From Antrihabitans stalagmiti (GTDB taxonomy: Bacteria; Actinomycetota; Actinomycetes; Mycobacteriales; Mycobacteriaceae): 64,000 nt of DNA. A program made the translations under genes and the position numbers. The notes beneath the pieces are model-generated. The model did no database searches and was not told where the DNA came from. It worked only from the letters and a program-made list of their open reading frames with translations. The stretch is taken from contig NZ_JAEMNV010000006.1 in the NCBI RefSeq assembly GCF_016482825.1, positions 124,001 to 188,000 on the forward strand. Reading direction: 5' to 3'. This document shows positions 17,946 to 27,527 of the stretch, one piece after another (position 1 is the first letter of the stretch; every line of letters starts with the position of its first letter).

Positions 17946-19121
17946 ATGAAGCTAGCGCTCACAGATGAAGAAGTTGCGTTTCGCGACGAGCTGCGAAATT
18001 TCTACGCGACCGAAATTCCTGCCGAGATCCGTGACCGAAATCGACGTGGCCTCGAGCCCCGTCGTGAGGATTGGGTGACGACGCAGCGAATCCTCAACGC
18101 CAACGGCCTTGCGGTGCCCAACTGGCCCGTCGAGTGGGGTGGCAAGGATTGGACGCCGACGCAGCATCACATCTGGCTCGACGAGATGCAGCTGGCGTCG
18201 GTCCCGGAACCGCTGACGTTCAACTGCGGCATGGTCGGCCCGGTGATCGCGGCGTTCGGATCGCAGGAGATCAAGGAACGCTTCCTGCCCAAGACGGCCA
18301 ACCTCGACATCTGGTGGTCGCAGGGCTTCTCCGAGCCCGAGGCCGGATCCGACCTGGCATCGCTGCGGACCGTCGCGGTCCGCGACGGCGACAGTTACGT
18401 AGTGAACGGCCAGAAGACGTGGACGACACTCGGTCAGTACGGCGACTGGATCTTCTGCCTCGTCCGGACCGATCCGAATGCGCCGAAGAAGCAGGCCGGA
18501 ATCTCGTTCCTGCTCATCGACATGAAGTCGCCGGGACTGACGGTTCGACCGATCAAACTGATCGACGGTGGCTACGAGGTCAACGAGGTCTGGTTCGAGG
18601 ACGTGCGAGTGCCTGCCGAGAACTTGGTCGGCGAAGAGAATCAGGGCTGGGCCTACGCCAAATTCCTGCTCGGTAACGAGCGCACCGGTATCACCGGTGT
18701 CGGACGGACGAAGGTGCGACTCGCCGAGGCGAAACAGCATGCGGCGCAAACGAAGATCGGCAACTCGACGTTGCTCGAAGATCCGCTGTTCGCTGCGAAG
18801 CTCGCCGAACTCGAAAACGAGTTGCTGGCCCTCGAACTGACGCAGCTTCGCGTGGTGTCGGGCTCGACGGACGGTAAGCCGAACCCGGCGTCGTCGGTGC
18901 TGAAGTTGCGTGGCTCCGAATTGCAGCAGGCTGCGACCGAGATTCTGCTCGAAGTTGCAGGCCCCGAGTCACTTCCGGTCGGCGCAGGCGACGACATCGT
19001 GACGCCGGAATGGGCGCAGCTCACGGCGCCGCACTACCTGAACTACCGAAAAGTGACCATCTACGGAGGATCGAGCGAAGTGCAGCGCACCATCATTTCG
19101 TCCACGATCCTCGGATTGTGA
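17946..19121 (+). CDS. acyl-CoA dehydrogenase, subunit of a probable pair
   Basis: This 391-residue protein starts MKLALTDEEVAFRDELRNF. FAD/substrate motifs are present: WWSQGFSEPEAGSDLASL, VNGQKTWTTLGQYGDW, and the C-terminal YGGSSEVQRTIISSTILG. It oxidises acyl-CoA thioesters at the alpha-beta bond, passing electrons to ETF. The gene for a second, different dehydrogenase follows after 9 bp. Such adjacent pairs in actinobacteria, as in the steroid side-chain enzymes, often form alpha2beta2 complexes. No other beta-oxidation gene adjoins, so the substrate is open. Confidence 0.9.
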   Translation: MKLALTDEEVAFRDELRNFYATEIPAEIRDRNRRGLEPRREDWVTTQRILNANGLAVPNWPVEWGGKDWTPTQHHIWLDEMQLASVPEPLTFNCGMVGPVIAAFGSQEIKERFLPKTANLDIWWSQGFSEPEAGSDLASLRTVAVRDGDSYVVNGQKTWTTLGQYGDWIFCLVRTDPNAPKKQAGISFLLIDMKSPGLTVRPIKLIDGGYEVNEVWFEDVRVPAENLVGEENQGWAYAKFLLGNERTGITGVGRTKVRLAEAKQHAAQTKIGNSTLLEDPLFAAKLAELENELLALELTQLRVVSGSTDGKPNPASSVLKLRGSELQQAATEILLEVAGPESLPVGAGDDIVTPEWAQLTAPHYLNYRKVTIYGGSSEVQRTIISSTILGL

Positions 19122-19130
19122 GGCGCAGCC

Positions 19131-20258
19131 ATGGATTTCGAGTTCACCGATGAGCAGAAGCTGCTGCGTGACACCACCCGCGAGATTCTGACGCGCAACT
19201 ACGACGCTGAAAAGCGGAACCAGATCGTCGCCACCGAGCTCGGCTGGAGCCGTGACGTGTGGTCGAAGTTCGCCGAATTGGGTTTGCTGGGACTGATTTT
19301 CAGCGAAGAGGACGGCGGAATGGATGCCGGCCCCATCGAGGCGATGACCGTACTGTCCGAACTCGGTCGCAGTCTCGCACCGGAACCGCTGATCGATTCC
19401 GTCCTGATTCCGGGTGGCATCGTTGCTGCCGCAGGCACCGCCGACCAGCGCAAGAAGTTGCTGCCGGAGGTTGCCGAGGGCAACACGCTGCTCGCCTTCG
19501 CACACGCCGAGGCGGGCTCGCGCTGGCCGAACGTCGATGTCGCGACCACCGCTGCGCAGCAGGGTGATTCGTGGACCCTCACCGGGCAGAAGCATCCGGT
19601 CCTCCGCGGCGACTGTGCCGATGTCCTTGTCGTCAGCGCCACTTTGCCCGACGGTGGGGTCGGGCTGTTTCTCGTCGATGCGACCGCGTCGGGTGTGACA
19701 CGACACGTGTTCACGACCCACGATGGGTTGCGCGGTGCGCAGATCGATTTCGACGGTGCCGCTGCCGAATCCCTCGGCGACGCAGTCGATGCGAGTGCGC
19801 ACATCGAGGCTGCAATCGTGCGTGGCCAGGCTGCGCTCGGCGCAGAGGCTGTCGGTGCGCTCGAAGAGTCGTTGCGACTGACCACCGAATACCTCAAGAC
19901 CCGCAAGCAGTTCGGGGTGCCGCTGGCGAAGTTCCAGACGCTCACCCAACGTGCGGCCGACATGTACGTGTCACTGGAACTCGCTCGCAGCATGTGCCTG
20001 TACGCGACGATGGTGATTGCAGACGGCACGATCGACCCCGTGATCGCGTCGCGCGCCAAGTTGCAGATCGGCAAGTCGGCCCGCCACATCGGCCACGAAG
20101 CGATCCAACTGCACGGTGGCATCGGCATGACGGCGGAATATCCGGTCGGGCATTACGTGAGCCGCCTGACGGCGATCGAGAACACCCTCGGTGCAACTGC
20201 CGATCACGTTCGCGTACTCGCCGGACACGTGGCCGACTACGAGAAGATCGACATCTAG
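19131..20258 (+). CDS. acyl-CoA dehydrogenase, partner subunit
   Basis: This 375-residue protein begins MDFEFTDEQKLLRDTTREIL, a canonical start. The middle is diverged from classical enzymes: the usual T-E-P-x-x-G-S-D motif is replaced by AHAEAGSRWPNVD. The C-terminal helical domain retains RKQFGVPLAKFQ and QLHGGIGMTAEYPVGHY, the flavin-contacting segment. Together with the preceding gene it fits the heteromeric acyl-CoA dehydrogenase pattern in which one chain keeps the catalytic site and the other is partly structural. Which chain is catalytic was not resolved. Confidence 0.88.
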   Translation: MDFEFTDEQKLLRDTTREILTRNYDAEKRNQIVATELGWSRDVWSKFAELGLLGLIFSEEDGGMDAGPIEAMTVLSELGRSLAPEPLIDSVLIPGGIVAAAGTADQRKKLLPEVAEGNTLLAFAHAEAGSRWPNVDVATTAAQQGDSWTLTGQKHPVLRGDCADVLVVSATLPDGGVGLFLVDATASGVTRHVFTTHDGLRGAQIDFDGAAAESLGDAVDASAHIEAAIVRGQAALGAEAVGALEESLRLTTEYLKTRKQFGVPLAKFQTLTQRAADMYVSLELARSMCLYATMVIADGTIDPVIASRAKLQIGKSARHIGHEAIQLHGGIGMTAEYPVGHYVSRLTAIENTLGATADHVRVLAGHVADYEKIDI

Positions 20259-20279
20259 TTTCTCGGCCCGGCGGTCGGG

Positions 20280-20633
20280 TTACCTGACCGCCCGGGTTGT
20301 CGTCTCTTCTGTCGTCTCCGGCTCGGTCTCTTCGGTTGTCGTCGGCCGCGGCCGCGTCGTGCGTGTGGTCGACGTTCGCGTCGGTGGTTCGGTCGTGGTC
20401 CGCTTCGGTTGCGTTTCGTCGGCAATGCGCCACGTCGGCGACGGCGGCACAAGCACCCCAGGGGTCGACGATCCGCTCGGCACCGACACGACGCTCGAAA
20501 GTCCGCGCTCCAACGGCGGCGGAGTGACGTTGTCGTCGGCGCTGGATCCGCAGGCCGCAACGAGGGTGACGCCAACAGCAATGGCGAGTGTGGCGACCGC
20601 GGGCCCAGCCGCCGTCCGTAACGAATCCCGCAT
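20280..20633 (-). CDS. small low-complexity lipoprotein
   Basis: This 117-residue protein has a signal peptide ending in a lipobox (GVTLVAAC). After the cysteine it is almost entirely disordered: Ser/Pro-rich to about residue 75, then a Thr/Arg/Glu-rich tail (RTTRPRPTTTEETEPE). No domain was recognised. Its 3' end meets the convergent acyl-CoA dehydrogenase end 21 bp away. The AT-rich segment just upstream (TTTATCTAGATA) may be part of its promoter. Confidence 0.6.
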   Translation of the reverse strand: MRDSLRTAAGPAVATLAIAVGVTLVAACGSSADDNVTPPPLERGLSSVVSVPSGSSTPGVLVPPSPTWRIADETQPKRTTTEPPTRTSTTRTTRPRPTTTEETEPETTEETTTRAVR

Positions 20634-20876
20634 GTCGTCCTATCTAGATAAAGAGTTGGACAACTTTAAACCGGTTCGTCGCTGTCGTGCCCATCGTGGT
20701 CGATTCGCTTGCCACCGCTCGGATAGGTTTCGAGATCTCGGAACGGTATCGAGCGGATTTTCTATGTCGTGTCGCGGCCGTATATTGCCTGCACGGTCGT
20801 AACCTCTGTGACAGAAGTAAACAATTGAGAACCTCACTGGACGAAATTTCTGTCTTTCGTGAAGGAGCAACTGGTC

Positions 20877-21119
20877 ATGGGGTCCAACTTTTCGAAGTCA
20901 GTATGTTGGTTCGTGTTTCTCGTCGGTCTCGCTGCGGCGGTCGTCGGAATCACGGAACTGCATGTCGAATCTGCGGTGTGCGGTCTGATCGCGGCGTCGA
21001 CGTCCGGCTTGATCCTGCTCAAGATGCGCGCCGAAGCTCTCGGCCGCTTCGACGGGCTCGATCGGCTCGAAACGACGCGGCGGGCAATCGCCGGCACGCT
21101 CTCCGCGCCACGTATGTAG
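20877..21119 (+). CDS. small membrane protein of unknown function
   Basis: ATG 20877 follows GGAG at 9 nt spacing. The 80-residue product has two hydrophobic segments, at about residues 9-26 and 31-50, then a charged Arg-rich tail ending SAPRM. It was not recognised. A GTG at 20859 would add six residues but leaves the ribosome-binding site inside the gene. It sits between the low-complexity lipoprotein (divergent) and the catabolic operon. Confidence 0.55.
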   Translation: MGSNFSKSVCWFVFLVGLAAAVVGITELHVESAVCGLIAASTSGLILLKMRAEALGRFDGLDRLETTRRAIAGTLSAPRM

Positions 21120-21167
21120 TCCCGTTCGTCCGCGTGTTCGTCGGACCAGCGGAGATGCAGATCGTCA

Positions 21168-21179
21168 ATTGTTGACAAT
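21168..21179. promoter_or_regulatory. ATTGTNNACAAT operator, site A
   Basis: ATTGTTGACAAT lies 27 bp upstream of the aminotransferase start. The same inverted repeat occurs at 29275 and 30566 in the other two control regions of this island. It overlaps TTGACA (21172-21177), a consensus -35 element; GACCAT 17 bp further on is a weak -10. A repressor bound here would block the promoter. Assignment to the GntR protein encoded at 26796 is an inference. Confidence 0.8.
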
Positions 21180-21206
21180 CTGCGGATTCGCCTCGACCAT
21201 TGGTCC

Positions 21207-22463
21207 ATGACCGCACTGAGCCCGATCCTGCAGCAGGCCACACCGGTGATCGTCGACCATGCCTCGGGCAGTTGGATCGTCGGAACGGACGGCCGGCGCT
21301 ACCTCGACTTCACGACGGGGATCGGCGTCACGAGCACCGGGCACTGCCACCCGCGTGTTGTCGCGGCCGCACGCGAGCAGGTCGGCTCGATAATCCATGC
21401 GCAGTACACGACCCTGTTGCATCGCCCCCTGCTCGAACTCACCGAGAAACTCGGCGAGGTCCTACCCGACGGACTGGACAGCGTCTTCTACGCGAACTCG
21501 GGATCGGAAGCCGTCGAAGCGTCGATTCGATTGGCGCGCATGGCTACCGGCCGACCGAACATCATCGCCTTCCACGGCGGCTTTCACGGCCGAACGGTCG
21601 CGGCCGCCTCGCTTACCAGTGCCGGTACCAAGTTTCGTTCGGGATTTTCGCCGCTGATGGGCGGCGTCCACCTCGCACCTTTCCCGTACGCCTATCGCTA
21701 CGGCTGGGATGTGGAGACCGCAGTCGACTTCGCGTTGCGCGAGTTGGACTACCTGCTGCAGACGGTCTCCAGTGTCGCCGACACAGCGGCGTTCATCATC
21801 GAGCCCGTACTCGGTGACGGTGGCTATCTGCCGACACCGCCACGCTTTCTCGAAGGTCTTCGCGAACGTGCTGATCGGCACGGCATCGTCTTCATTCTGG
21901 ACGAGGTGCAGGCAGGCGTCGGTCGCACCGGAAAGTTCTGGGGCCATCAGCATTCCGCTGCAACGCCGGACGTCCTCATCACCGCCAAAGGGCTAGCCAG
22001 TGGGTTCCCCATCTCCGCGATCGCAGCATCGACGGAGCTGATGTCCAAAGCGTGGCCCGGTTCCCAAGGCGGCACCTACGGTGGCAACGCGGTCGCCGCG
22101 GCGGCTGCGGTCGCGACGCTGGACGTCGTTCGTGACGAAGGCCTGGTCGAGAACGCGCGGATTCGTGGTGTCGAGCTTGCCAGTGGGCTGGCTCGACTGG
22201 GGCAGGAGTTCGGCCAGGTCGGCGATGTGCGTGGCCTCGGCTTGATGCAAGCGCTCGAATTCACCACCGATGCAGGGGAACCCGACGCCGACGCCGCTCG
22301 TGCGGTGCAGCAGGCCGCGATCGACCAAGACCTGCTGTTGCTCACCTGCGGTGGATACGGGAACGTTGTGCGGGTAGTCCCGGCATTGACCGTCACGGCC
22401 GACGAGATCGACGAAGGCGTTCGGCGGATCGGTGCCGCCATGAAAGTTGGGTTGAGTGGGTAG
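21207..22463 (+). CDS. class III aminotransferase (omega-amino acid/GABA transaminase type)
   Basis: This 418-residue PLP enzyme has fold-type I class III signatures: NSGSEAVEASIRLAR (phosphate pocket), LDEVQAGVGRTGKFW (Asp232 to the pyridine nitrogen), and VLITAKGLASGFP (Schiff-base Lys261). Members transfer terminal amino groups, for example from GABA or beta-alanine, producing semialdehydes. The semialdehyde dehydrogenase two genes downstream would oxidise that product. It is the first gene of a tight five-gene operon; the next gene starts 8 bp before its stop. Site A overlaps its likely promoter, and transcription may start at or very near the ATG. Confidence 0.9.
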   Translation: MTALSPILQQATPVIVDHASGSWIVGTDGRRYLDFTTGIGVTSTGHCHPRVVAAAREQVGSIIHAQYTTLLHRPLLELTEKLGEVLPDGLDSVFYANSGSEAVEASIRLARMATGRPNIIAFHGGFHGRTVAAASLTSAGTKFRSGFSPLMGGVHLAPFPYAYRYGWDVETAVDFALRELDYLLQTVSSVADTAAFIIEPVLGDGGYLPTPPRFLEGLRERADRHGIVFILDEVQAGVGRTGKFWGHQHSAATPDVLITAKGLASGFPISAIAASTELMSKAWPGSQGGTYGGNAVAAAAAVATLDVVRDEGLVENARIRGVELASGLARLGQEFGQVGDVRGLGLMQALEFTTDAGEPDADAARAVQQAAIDQDLLLLTCGGYGNVVRVVPALTVTADEIDEGVRRIGAAMKVGLSG

Positions 22464-25347
22464 TGACGTGCCTCGTGAGGTGACTGCTGCTGCACCGCAG
22501 CGACTCGTCGACGCGCTGTCGGCTGCCGGCGTCACGCTGGAGACCGACGACCGACGCAGGGCCGAATACTCCTACGACGCTTCGAATTACCGAGTCCGCC
22601 CGCTCGGAGTTGTGTTTCCGCGGACCGTGGCCGATGCCGTCGAAGTCGTCCGGGCGTGCACAGACGCGGGTGTGCCGATCACCTCACGCGGTGGCGGCAC
22701 GTCGATGGCAGGCAACTCGATCGGTCCCGGCGTCGTAGTCGACTTCTCGCGGTACATGAACCGGGTGCTGCAGATCGACGCCACTGCGCGCACGGTGCAG
22801 GTCGAGCCAGGCATCGTCATCACCGATCTGATGGGGCAGGTCTCCGCGGCGACTGCAGGCAGGTTGACCTTCGCGCCCGACCCGTCGAGCAAATCACGTG
22901 CGACGGTCGGCGGAGCGATCGGCAACGACGCGTGCGGAAATCATTCGGTCCGGCACGGCCGAACCTCCGATCATGTTGTGGCGCTGGACGTGCTGACCGC
23001 CGACGGCCACCTGCTCACGGCAACGAGCGACGGCCTGCACGCGACCGATCCCGGTGATCCGGGAGCGGTCGCTGCCGCTGCGGCACTCACAGTCGCATTG
23101 CGAGCGCTTGCGACGGAATATCTTTCGGAGTTTCGGCTCGAACTCGGTCGGATCCCGCGTCAGGTATCGGGTTTCCACCTGGCACACCTGTTGCCCGAGA
23201 ACGGGTTCAACATCGCGCGTGCGCTCGTCGGGAGCGAGGGCACCTGTGTCGTCATCGTCGGGGCGACCCTGCGGTTGGTTCCCGTCGCCGAGTCGGCACA
23301 ACTGCTGTGCCTCGGCTACCGGGATGTTGTCGACGCCGCTCGTGATGTTATGACAATCCTCGAATACTCGCCTGCCGCCGTGGAAGGCATCGACTCGTCG
23401 ATCGTCGACACGATGCGGCATCGGCGCGGAGCCGATGCCGTTCTCGGTCTCCCTGACGGCGGCGCCTGGCTCTACGTCGAACTCGACGGTGACGATTCCA
23501 CTCAGGTCAGTGCACGCGGTAGCGAACTGCTGCAACGACTTCGGACGTCGGGGCGTCTCGTCGACGGACGCGTCGTTGCCGACCCGACCGAGAGTGCGTC
23601 CCTGTGGCGGGTCCGTGAAGACGGCGCCGGACTTGCATCCCGCCTCGCCAGCGGTGGTGAAAGCTGGCCAGGCTGGGAGGATTCGGCCGTCGCTCCCGAG
23701 CAGCTGGCCGACTATCTCGTCGAAATGCTCGCGCTGCTCGACGAATTGGGTCTCACCGGCGTTATGTACGGCCACTTCGGCGCAGGCTGCATGCACGTCC
23801 GCATCACCTTCGACCAGCGCACCGCCGCCGGGCGAGCGGTGATGGCCGACTTCGTCCATCGTGCGGCGGCCCTCTGCGTGCGATTCGGTGGGTCGGTATC
23901 CGGCGAACACGGCGACGGCCGCGCACGATCGGACGTGTTGCCGCTGATGTACTCACCGTCGACGATGACCGCATTTGCGAAGTTCAAACAGATCTGGGAT
24001 CCGCTGGCAATTCTCAACCCCGGCAGCATCATCGATCCCGCGCCTATGCTCACCGACCTTGCAATGGCGGACATCGCACCGCTGGCATGGCAGACAAGTT
24101 TCGAACTCGCGACGGGCGATGGCACGGTCGATCCGTTCGTTCGGGCGGTGCAGGGCTGCGTCGGGGTCGGTCGCTGCCGGACCTCCAGCGGGGGAGTGAT
24201 GTGCCCGAGTTTCCGGGCGACCGGCGACGAGAAGGATTCGACGCGTGGTCGGGCGCGAGCTTTGCAGGACATGGTGCGCAGCGGTGCACCGACTTCGCTC
24301 GAGGGGTGGAAGTCGGACGCGGTACGCGAATCGCTCGATCTGTGCCTGTCCTGCAAAGCGTGCTCGACGGACTGTCCAACCGGCGTGGACATGGCGACGT
24401 ACAAGTCCGAGTTCTTCGACCACTACTACCGGCGCAGACGAAGGCCGTTGTCGCACTACAGCCTTGGTTGGTTGCCGCTCTGGCTGAAGGTCACATCCCG
24501 GACGGCGCCGATCGTCAATCGGTTGGTGCGACCTGGGACGGCGCGGCTTGCCGGACTGACGTCGCAGCGGGCGTTGCCGCAGTTCACGTCGCGTAGGCGG
24601 TTGCGTCGCGAGGTGAGTACCGCGGTTGCATACGCGGACACCGTGCTTGTGATCGACTCGTTCACACAGGGTTTCAGACCCGATGTCGCTGGGTCCGCGC
24701 GGAGAGTCCTCGCGGATGCTGGGCGAGCCGTCGAATGCCGGACCGATGTCTGCTGCGGCCTGACCTGGATATCGACAGGTCAATTGAGCAGGGCGAAAAA
24801 GGTTCTCACCAAGACGGCGCGCGCACTGGACGACGGTACGGACCGTCCCATCGTCGTCGTCGAACCGAGTTGTGCGGCGGCATTGCGCAAGGATCTACCC
24901 GAGTTGGTGCAGACGGATGCGGCCCGACGCGTCGCGGCGCGGGTCCGAAGCTTTGCCACGGCGGTGACCGAGCAGGTCGAATCCGGTTGGCGCAGTTCGG
25001 TACCGCTGCCTGCCGAGGTGACGGTGCAAACGCATTGCCACGAGTACGCGGTGTTCGGAGCGGGTTCGCAACGCAAGGCCCTCGCTGCGGCAGGCGTCGA
25101 TGCTGTTCGCGAAGCGACGGGTTGCTGTGGTGTGGCAGGCAATTTCGGCTTCGAACGCGAGCACTACGACCTCAGTATGAAGGTTGCCGAGCAAGCGCTC
25201 GCCCCCGCACTACGCGAAACCGGTTCCGATGCAGTCGTTCTCGCCGACGGATTCAGTTGCCGCATGCAGGTGGACCAACTTGGTCGGTCGTCGATGCACC
25301 TCGCCCAGTTGCTCGATCCAGATCGCGAACGAGAGGACCCGCACTGA
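22456..25347 (+). CDS. FAD-linked oxidase with C-terminal 4Fe-4S/CCG domain (GlcD-GlpC-type fusion)
   Basis: This 963-residue fusion has an N-terminal FAD-binding type 4 domain (ITSRGGGTSMAGNSIGPG; DPSSKSRATVGGAIGNDACG) and FAD-oxidase C-terminal domain (YGHFGAGCMHVRI; GSVSGEHGDGRARS). Two ferredoxin-like clusters follow (CVGVGRCRTSSGGVMCP, CLSCKACSTDCP), then CCG motifs (DVCCGLTW, ATGCCGVAGNFG). Such enzymes oxidise D-2-hydroxy acids (D-lactate, D-2-hydroxyglutarate, glycolate) and pass electrons to the respiratory chain. It overlaps the aminotransferase by 8 bp and touches the aldehyde dehydrogenase start (TGATG), so it belongs to the same pathway. GTG 22468 is an alternative start. Confidence 0.92.
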   Translation: MGSDVPREVTAAAPQRLVDALSAAGVTLETDDRRRAEYSYDASNYRVRPLGVVFPRTVADAVEVVRACTDAGVPITSRGGGTSMAGNSIGPGVVVDFSRYMNRVLQIDATARTVQVEPGIVITDLMGQVSAATAGRLTFAPDPSSKSRATVGGAIGNDACGNHSVRHGRTSDHVVALDVLTADGHLLTATSDGLHATDPGDPGAVAAAAALTVALRALATEYLSEFRLELGRIPRQVSGFHLAHLLPENGFNIARALVGSEGTCVVIVGATLRLVPVAESAQLLCLGYRDVVDAARDVMTILEYSPAAVEGIDSSIVDTMRHRRGADAVLGLPDGGAWLYVELDGDDSTQVSARGSELLQRLRTSGRLVDGRVVADPTESASLWRVREDGAGLASRLASGGESWPGWEDSAVAPEQLADYLVEMLALLDELGLTGVMYGHFGAGCMHVRITFDQRTAAGRAVMADFVHRAAALCVRFGGSVSGEHGDGRARSDVLPLMYSPSTMTAFAKFKQIWDPLAILNPGSIIDPAPMLTDLAMADIAPLAWQTSFELATGDGTVDPFVRAVQGCVGVGRCRTSSGGVMCPSFRATGDEKDSTRGRARALQDMVRSGAPTSLEGWKSDAVRESLDLCLSCKACSTDCPTGVDMATYKSEFFDHYYRRRRRPLSHYSLGWLPLWLKVTSRTAPIVNRLVRPGTARLAGLTSQRALPQFTSRRRLRREVSTAVAYADTVLVIDSFTQGFRPDVAGSARRVLADAGRAVECRTDVCCGLTWISTGQLSRAKKVLTKTARALDDGTDRPIVVVEPSCAAALRKDLPELVQTDAARRVAARVRSFATAVTEQVESGWRSSVPLPAEVTVQTHCHEYAVFGAGSQRKALAAAGVDAVREATGCCGVAGNFGFEREHYDLSMKVAEQALAPALRETGSDAVVLADGFSCRMQVDQLGRSSMHLAQLLDPDREREDPH

Positions 25348-26786
25348 TGGCCGCACCCGAGTTGCTCTACATCGACGGCAAGTGGACCCCTGCCGAGTCG
25401 GGCAACACCTTTGCTGTCCACAACCCCGCCGACGAGAGCGTCCTCGCCCACGTCGCCGACGGTTCCGCTGTCGATGCCGATCGGGCGCTCGCTGCCGCAG
25501 CAGCCGCCCAACCGTCCTGGGCGCAGACCGCACCGCGGGAGCGAAGCGAGATCCTGCGTCGCGCTTACGAACTCATCCTCGAACGGACCGACGAACTCGC
25601 CGCGACCATGACAGCGGAGATGGGCAAGCCGCTCGCCGAGGCTCGCGGTGAGGTGGCCTACGGTGCCGAGTTCTTCCGCTGGTTCTCCGAGGAGGCGGTC
25701 CGGATCGGCGGCGATCACACCACCACAGGTGACGGCCGCAATCGGATCGTCGTGTCCAAGGTGCCGGTCGGTCCGTGTGTTCTTGTGACGCCGTGGAACT
25801 TTCCGCTGGCGATGGGGACCCGCAAGATCGGTCCGGCTGTTGCGGCCGGTTGCACGATGGTGTTCAAACCTGCCGAGCAGACGCCGCTGACCGCGCTGGC
25901 TCTGATGCAGATCTTGGAGGATGCCGGGCTACCGCCCGGTGTGTGCAACGTCGTGACGACAAGCGACGCAGGGTCGGTGGTCGGTCCGTGGCTGGCGAGC
26001 GGTGTCGCGAGGAAGTTGAGCTTCACCGGATCGACACAGGTCGGGAAGCTGCTGCTGAGCCAGGCCGCGTCGACCGTCATGCGGACGTCGATGGAACTCG
26101 GCGGCAACGCGCCATTTGTCGTGTGCGCTGACGCCGACGTGGACCGTGCTGTCGACGGTGCCATGGTGGCGAAGCTGCGCAACATGGGGGAGGCGTGCAC
26201 CGCCGCGAACAGGTTCTTCGTGCACCGCAGTGTTGCAACGGAATTCACGGAGAAGCTGGCAGCGAAGATGTCCGAACTGCGGGTCGGCGACGGTGCTGCC
26301 GACGGTGTGCAGATCGGTCCGCTTATCGATGGCGACGGGTTGGCCAAGGTGCAGGAGTTGGTTGCCGACGCCGTTGGCCGCGGCGCCCGCATCGTGACAG
26401 GCGGTGTGGCCCCCGATGGTCCCGGTCATTTTTATCCGCCGACCGTCCTGACGGATGTGAATCACGATGCGGATCTGATGAGTACCGAGATCTTTGGTCC
26501 GGTCGCCGCCGTCGTGGTCTTCGACGACGAAGACGAGGTCGTCGATATCGCTAACGACACCGAGTGGGGGTTGGTCGGCTATCTGTTCACCCAGGACATC
26601 GATCGCGCGCTGCGGCTCAGCGATCGGATGGAGGTCGGCATGGTCGGACTGAACACGGGTCTCGTGTCGAACCCGGCAGCGCCGTTCGGCGGCGTCAAGC
26701 AATCGGGTCTGGGTCGGGAAGGTGGCCGTGTTGGCATCGAGGAATTCCTGGAGTACAAGTACCTTGCGATACCCAAGAATGTGTAG
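25347..26786 (+). CDS. NAD(P)-dependent semialdehyde dehydrogenase (succinate-semialdehyde type)
   Basis: ATG 25347 shares a base with the preceding stop. The 479-residue protein has the aldehyde dehydrogenase catalytic set: Asn151 (TPWNFPLA), Glu250 (MELGGNAPF) and Cys284 (MGEACTAANR). The GGDHTTTGDGRNRIVVSKVPVG stretch, read at about residues 121-142, resembles GabD-type enzymes. It would oxidise the semialdehyde produced by the class III aminotransferase to an acid. The true substrate may be a substituted analogue of succinate semialdehyde. It is third in the operon, 9 bp before the regulator gene. Confidence 0.92.
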   Translation: MAAPELLYIDGKWTPAESGNTFAVHNPADESVLAHVADGSAVDADRALAAAAAAQPSWAQTAPRERSEILRRAYELILERTDELAATMTAEMGKPLAEARGEVAYGAEFFRWFSEEAVRIGGDHTTTGDGRNRIVVSKVPVGPCVLVTPWNFPLAMGTRKIGPAVAAGCTMVFKPAEQTPLTALALMQILEDAGLPPGVCNVVTTSDAGSVVGPWLASGVARKLSFTGSTQVGKLLLSQAASTVMRTSMELGGNAPFVVCADADVDRAVDGAMVAKLRNMGEACTAANRFFVHRSVATEFTEKLAAKMSELRVGDGAADGVQIGPLIDGDGLAKVQELVADAVGRGARIVTGGVAPDGPGHFYPPTVLTDVNHDADLMSTEIFGPVAAVVVFDDEDEVVDIANDTEWGLVGYLFTQDIDRALRLSDRMEVGMVGLNTGLVSNPAAPFGGVKQSGLGREGGRVGIEEFLEYKYLAIPKNV

Positions 26787-26795
26787 GGAGTACCC

Positions 26796-27527
26796 GTGAC
26801 GAGGTTGTTGGCTCCGTTGAATGCGCCGCAGACGTCGGTCGTCATTGCCGATCAGCTGCGCGAGCGCGTTCTCGATGGGTCGTATCGGCCGGGTGAGCAG
26901 CTCAGCGAGGCGAATCTGGCTGCGCAGCTCGCAGTGTCGCGCGGCCCGGTTCGCGAAGCGCTGCAACGCCTCGCGCAGGAGGGCTTGCTGGTCAGTCATC
27001 GCAATCGTGGTGTCTTCGTCGTGGAGTTGAGTCCCGGCGACATCGCCGAGATCTACGCCGCGCGGGAGGCTGTCGAGCAGGCTGCAGCGCGGACCGTCTT
27101 CGAAGGCAATCGGGATCTGAAGGCCGCTGCGGTTGCCCGACTGGGGATGATCGTCGCGGAGATGCCTGCCCTGATCGCAGCCAACGACTGGAAGAATCTT
27201 GCGAAGCAGGACTTGAAGTTTCACGCGACGCTCGTCGAGGCGACGGGCAATTCGCGGTTGGTGCGGATCTACGCCACGCTCGCCGCTGAGTCTCGAATTT
27301 GTATGGTGCACTTGGAGAACGCCTATCACCGGCCCCAGGCGCTCACCGAGGAGCATCAGCGTCTCGTCGACCTGCTCGATACCGGTCCTTGGGAAGCCCT
27401 CGCCGCGGCGATCAGAACCCATATGGCCACCGCCGTCGAAGATCTGACGATGCTGATGGCCGAGCGGGATCGGTTGCTGGACAGTGAAAGCGGACCCCGC
27501 ACGACGCCGACGTCGCATGGCGCGTAA
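26796..27527 (+). CDS. GntR-family regulator, FCD subfamily
   Basis: GTG 26796 follows AGGGAG. The 243-residue protein has an N-terminal winged helix (YRPGEQLSEANLAAQLAVSRGPVREALQRLAQEGLL, in two parts at about 29-62) and a C-terminal all-helical FCD effector domain (REAVEQAAARTVFEG; KFHATLVEATGNSRL). FCD regulators bind short palindromes of the TNGTNNNACNA type and respond to small carboxylic acids. ATTGTNNACAAT in the three nearby control regions fits this class, so it probably represses its own operon and the flanking divergent genes. It is fourth in the operon and overlaps the next gene by 11 bp. Confidence 0.92.
   Translation: MTRLLAPLNAPQTSVVIADQLRERVLDGSYRPGEQLSEANLAAQLAVSRGPVREALQRLAQEGLLVSHRNRGVFVVELSPGDIAEIYAAREAVEQAAARTVFEGNRDLKAAAVARLGMIVAEMPALIAANDWKNLAKQDLKFHATLVEATGNSRLVRIYATLAAESRICMVHLENAYHRPQALTEEHQRLVDLLDTGPWEALAAAIRTHMATAVEDLTMLMAERDRLLDSESGPRTTPTSHGA

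Noticed and set aside
20200-20640. Thr/Arg-rich repeats as a possible CRISPR or tandem repeat array
   Set aside because: The repetition is only in amino-acid composition; there are no regularly spaced identical DNA repeats.
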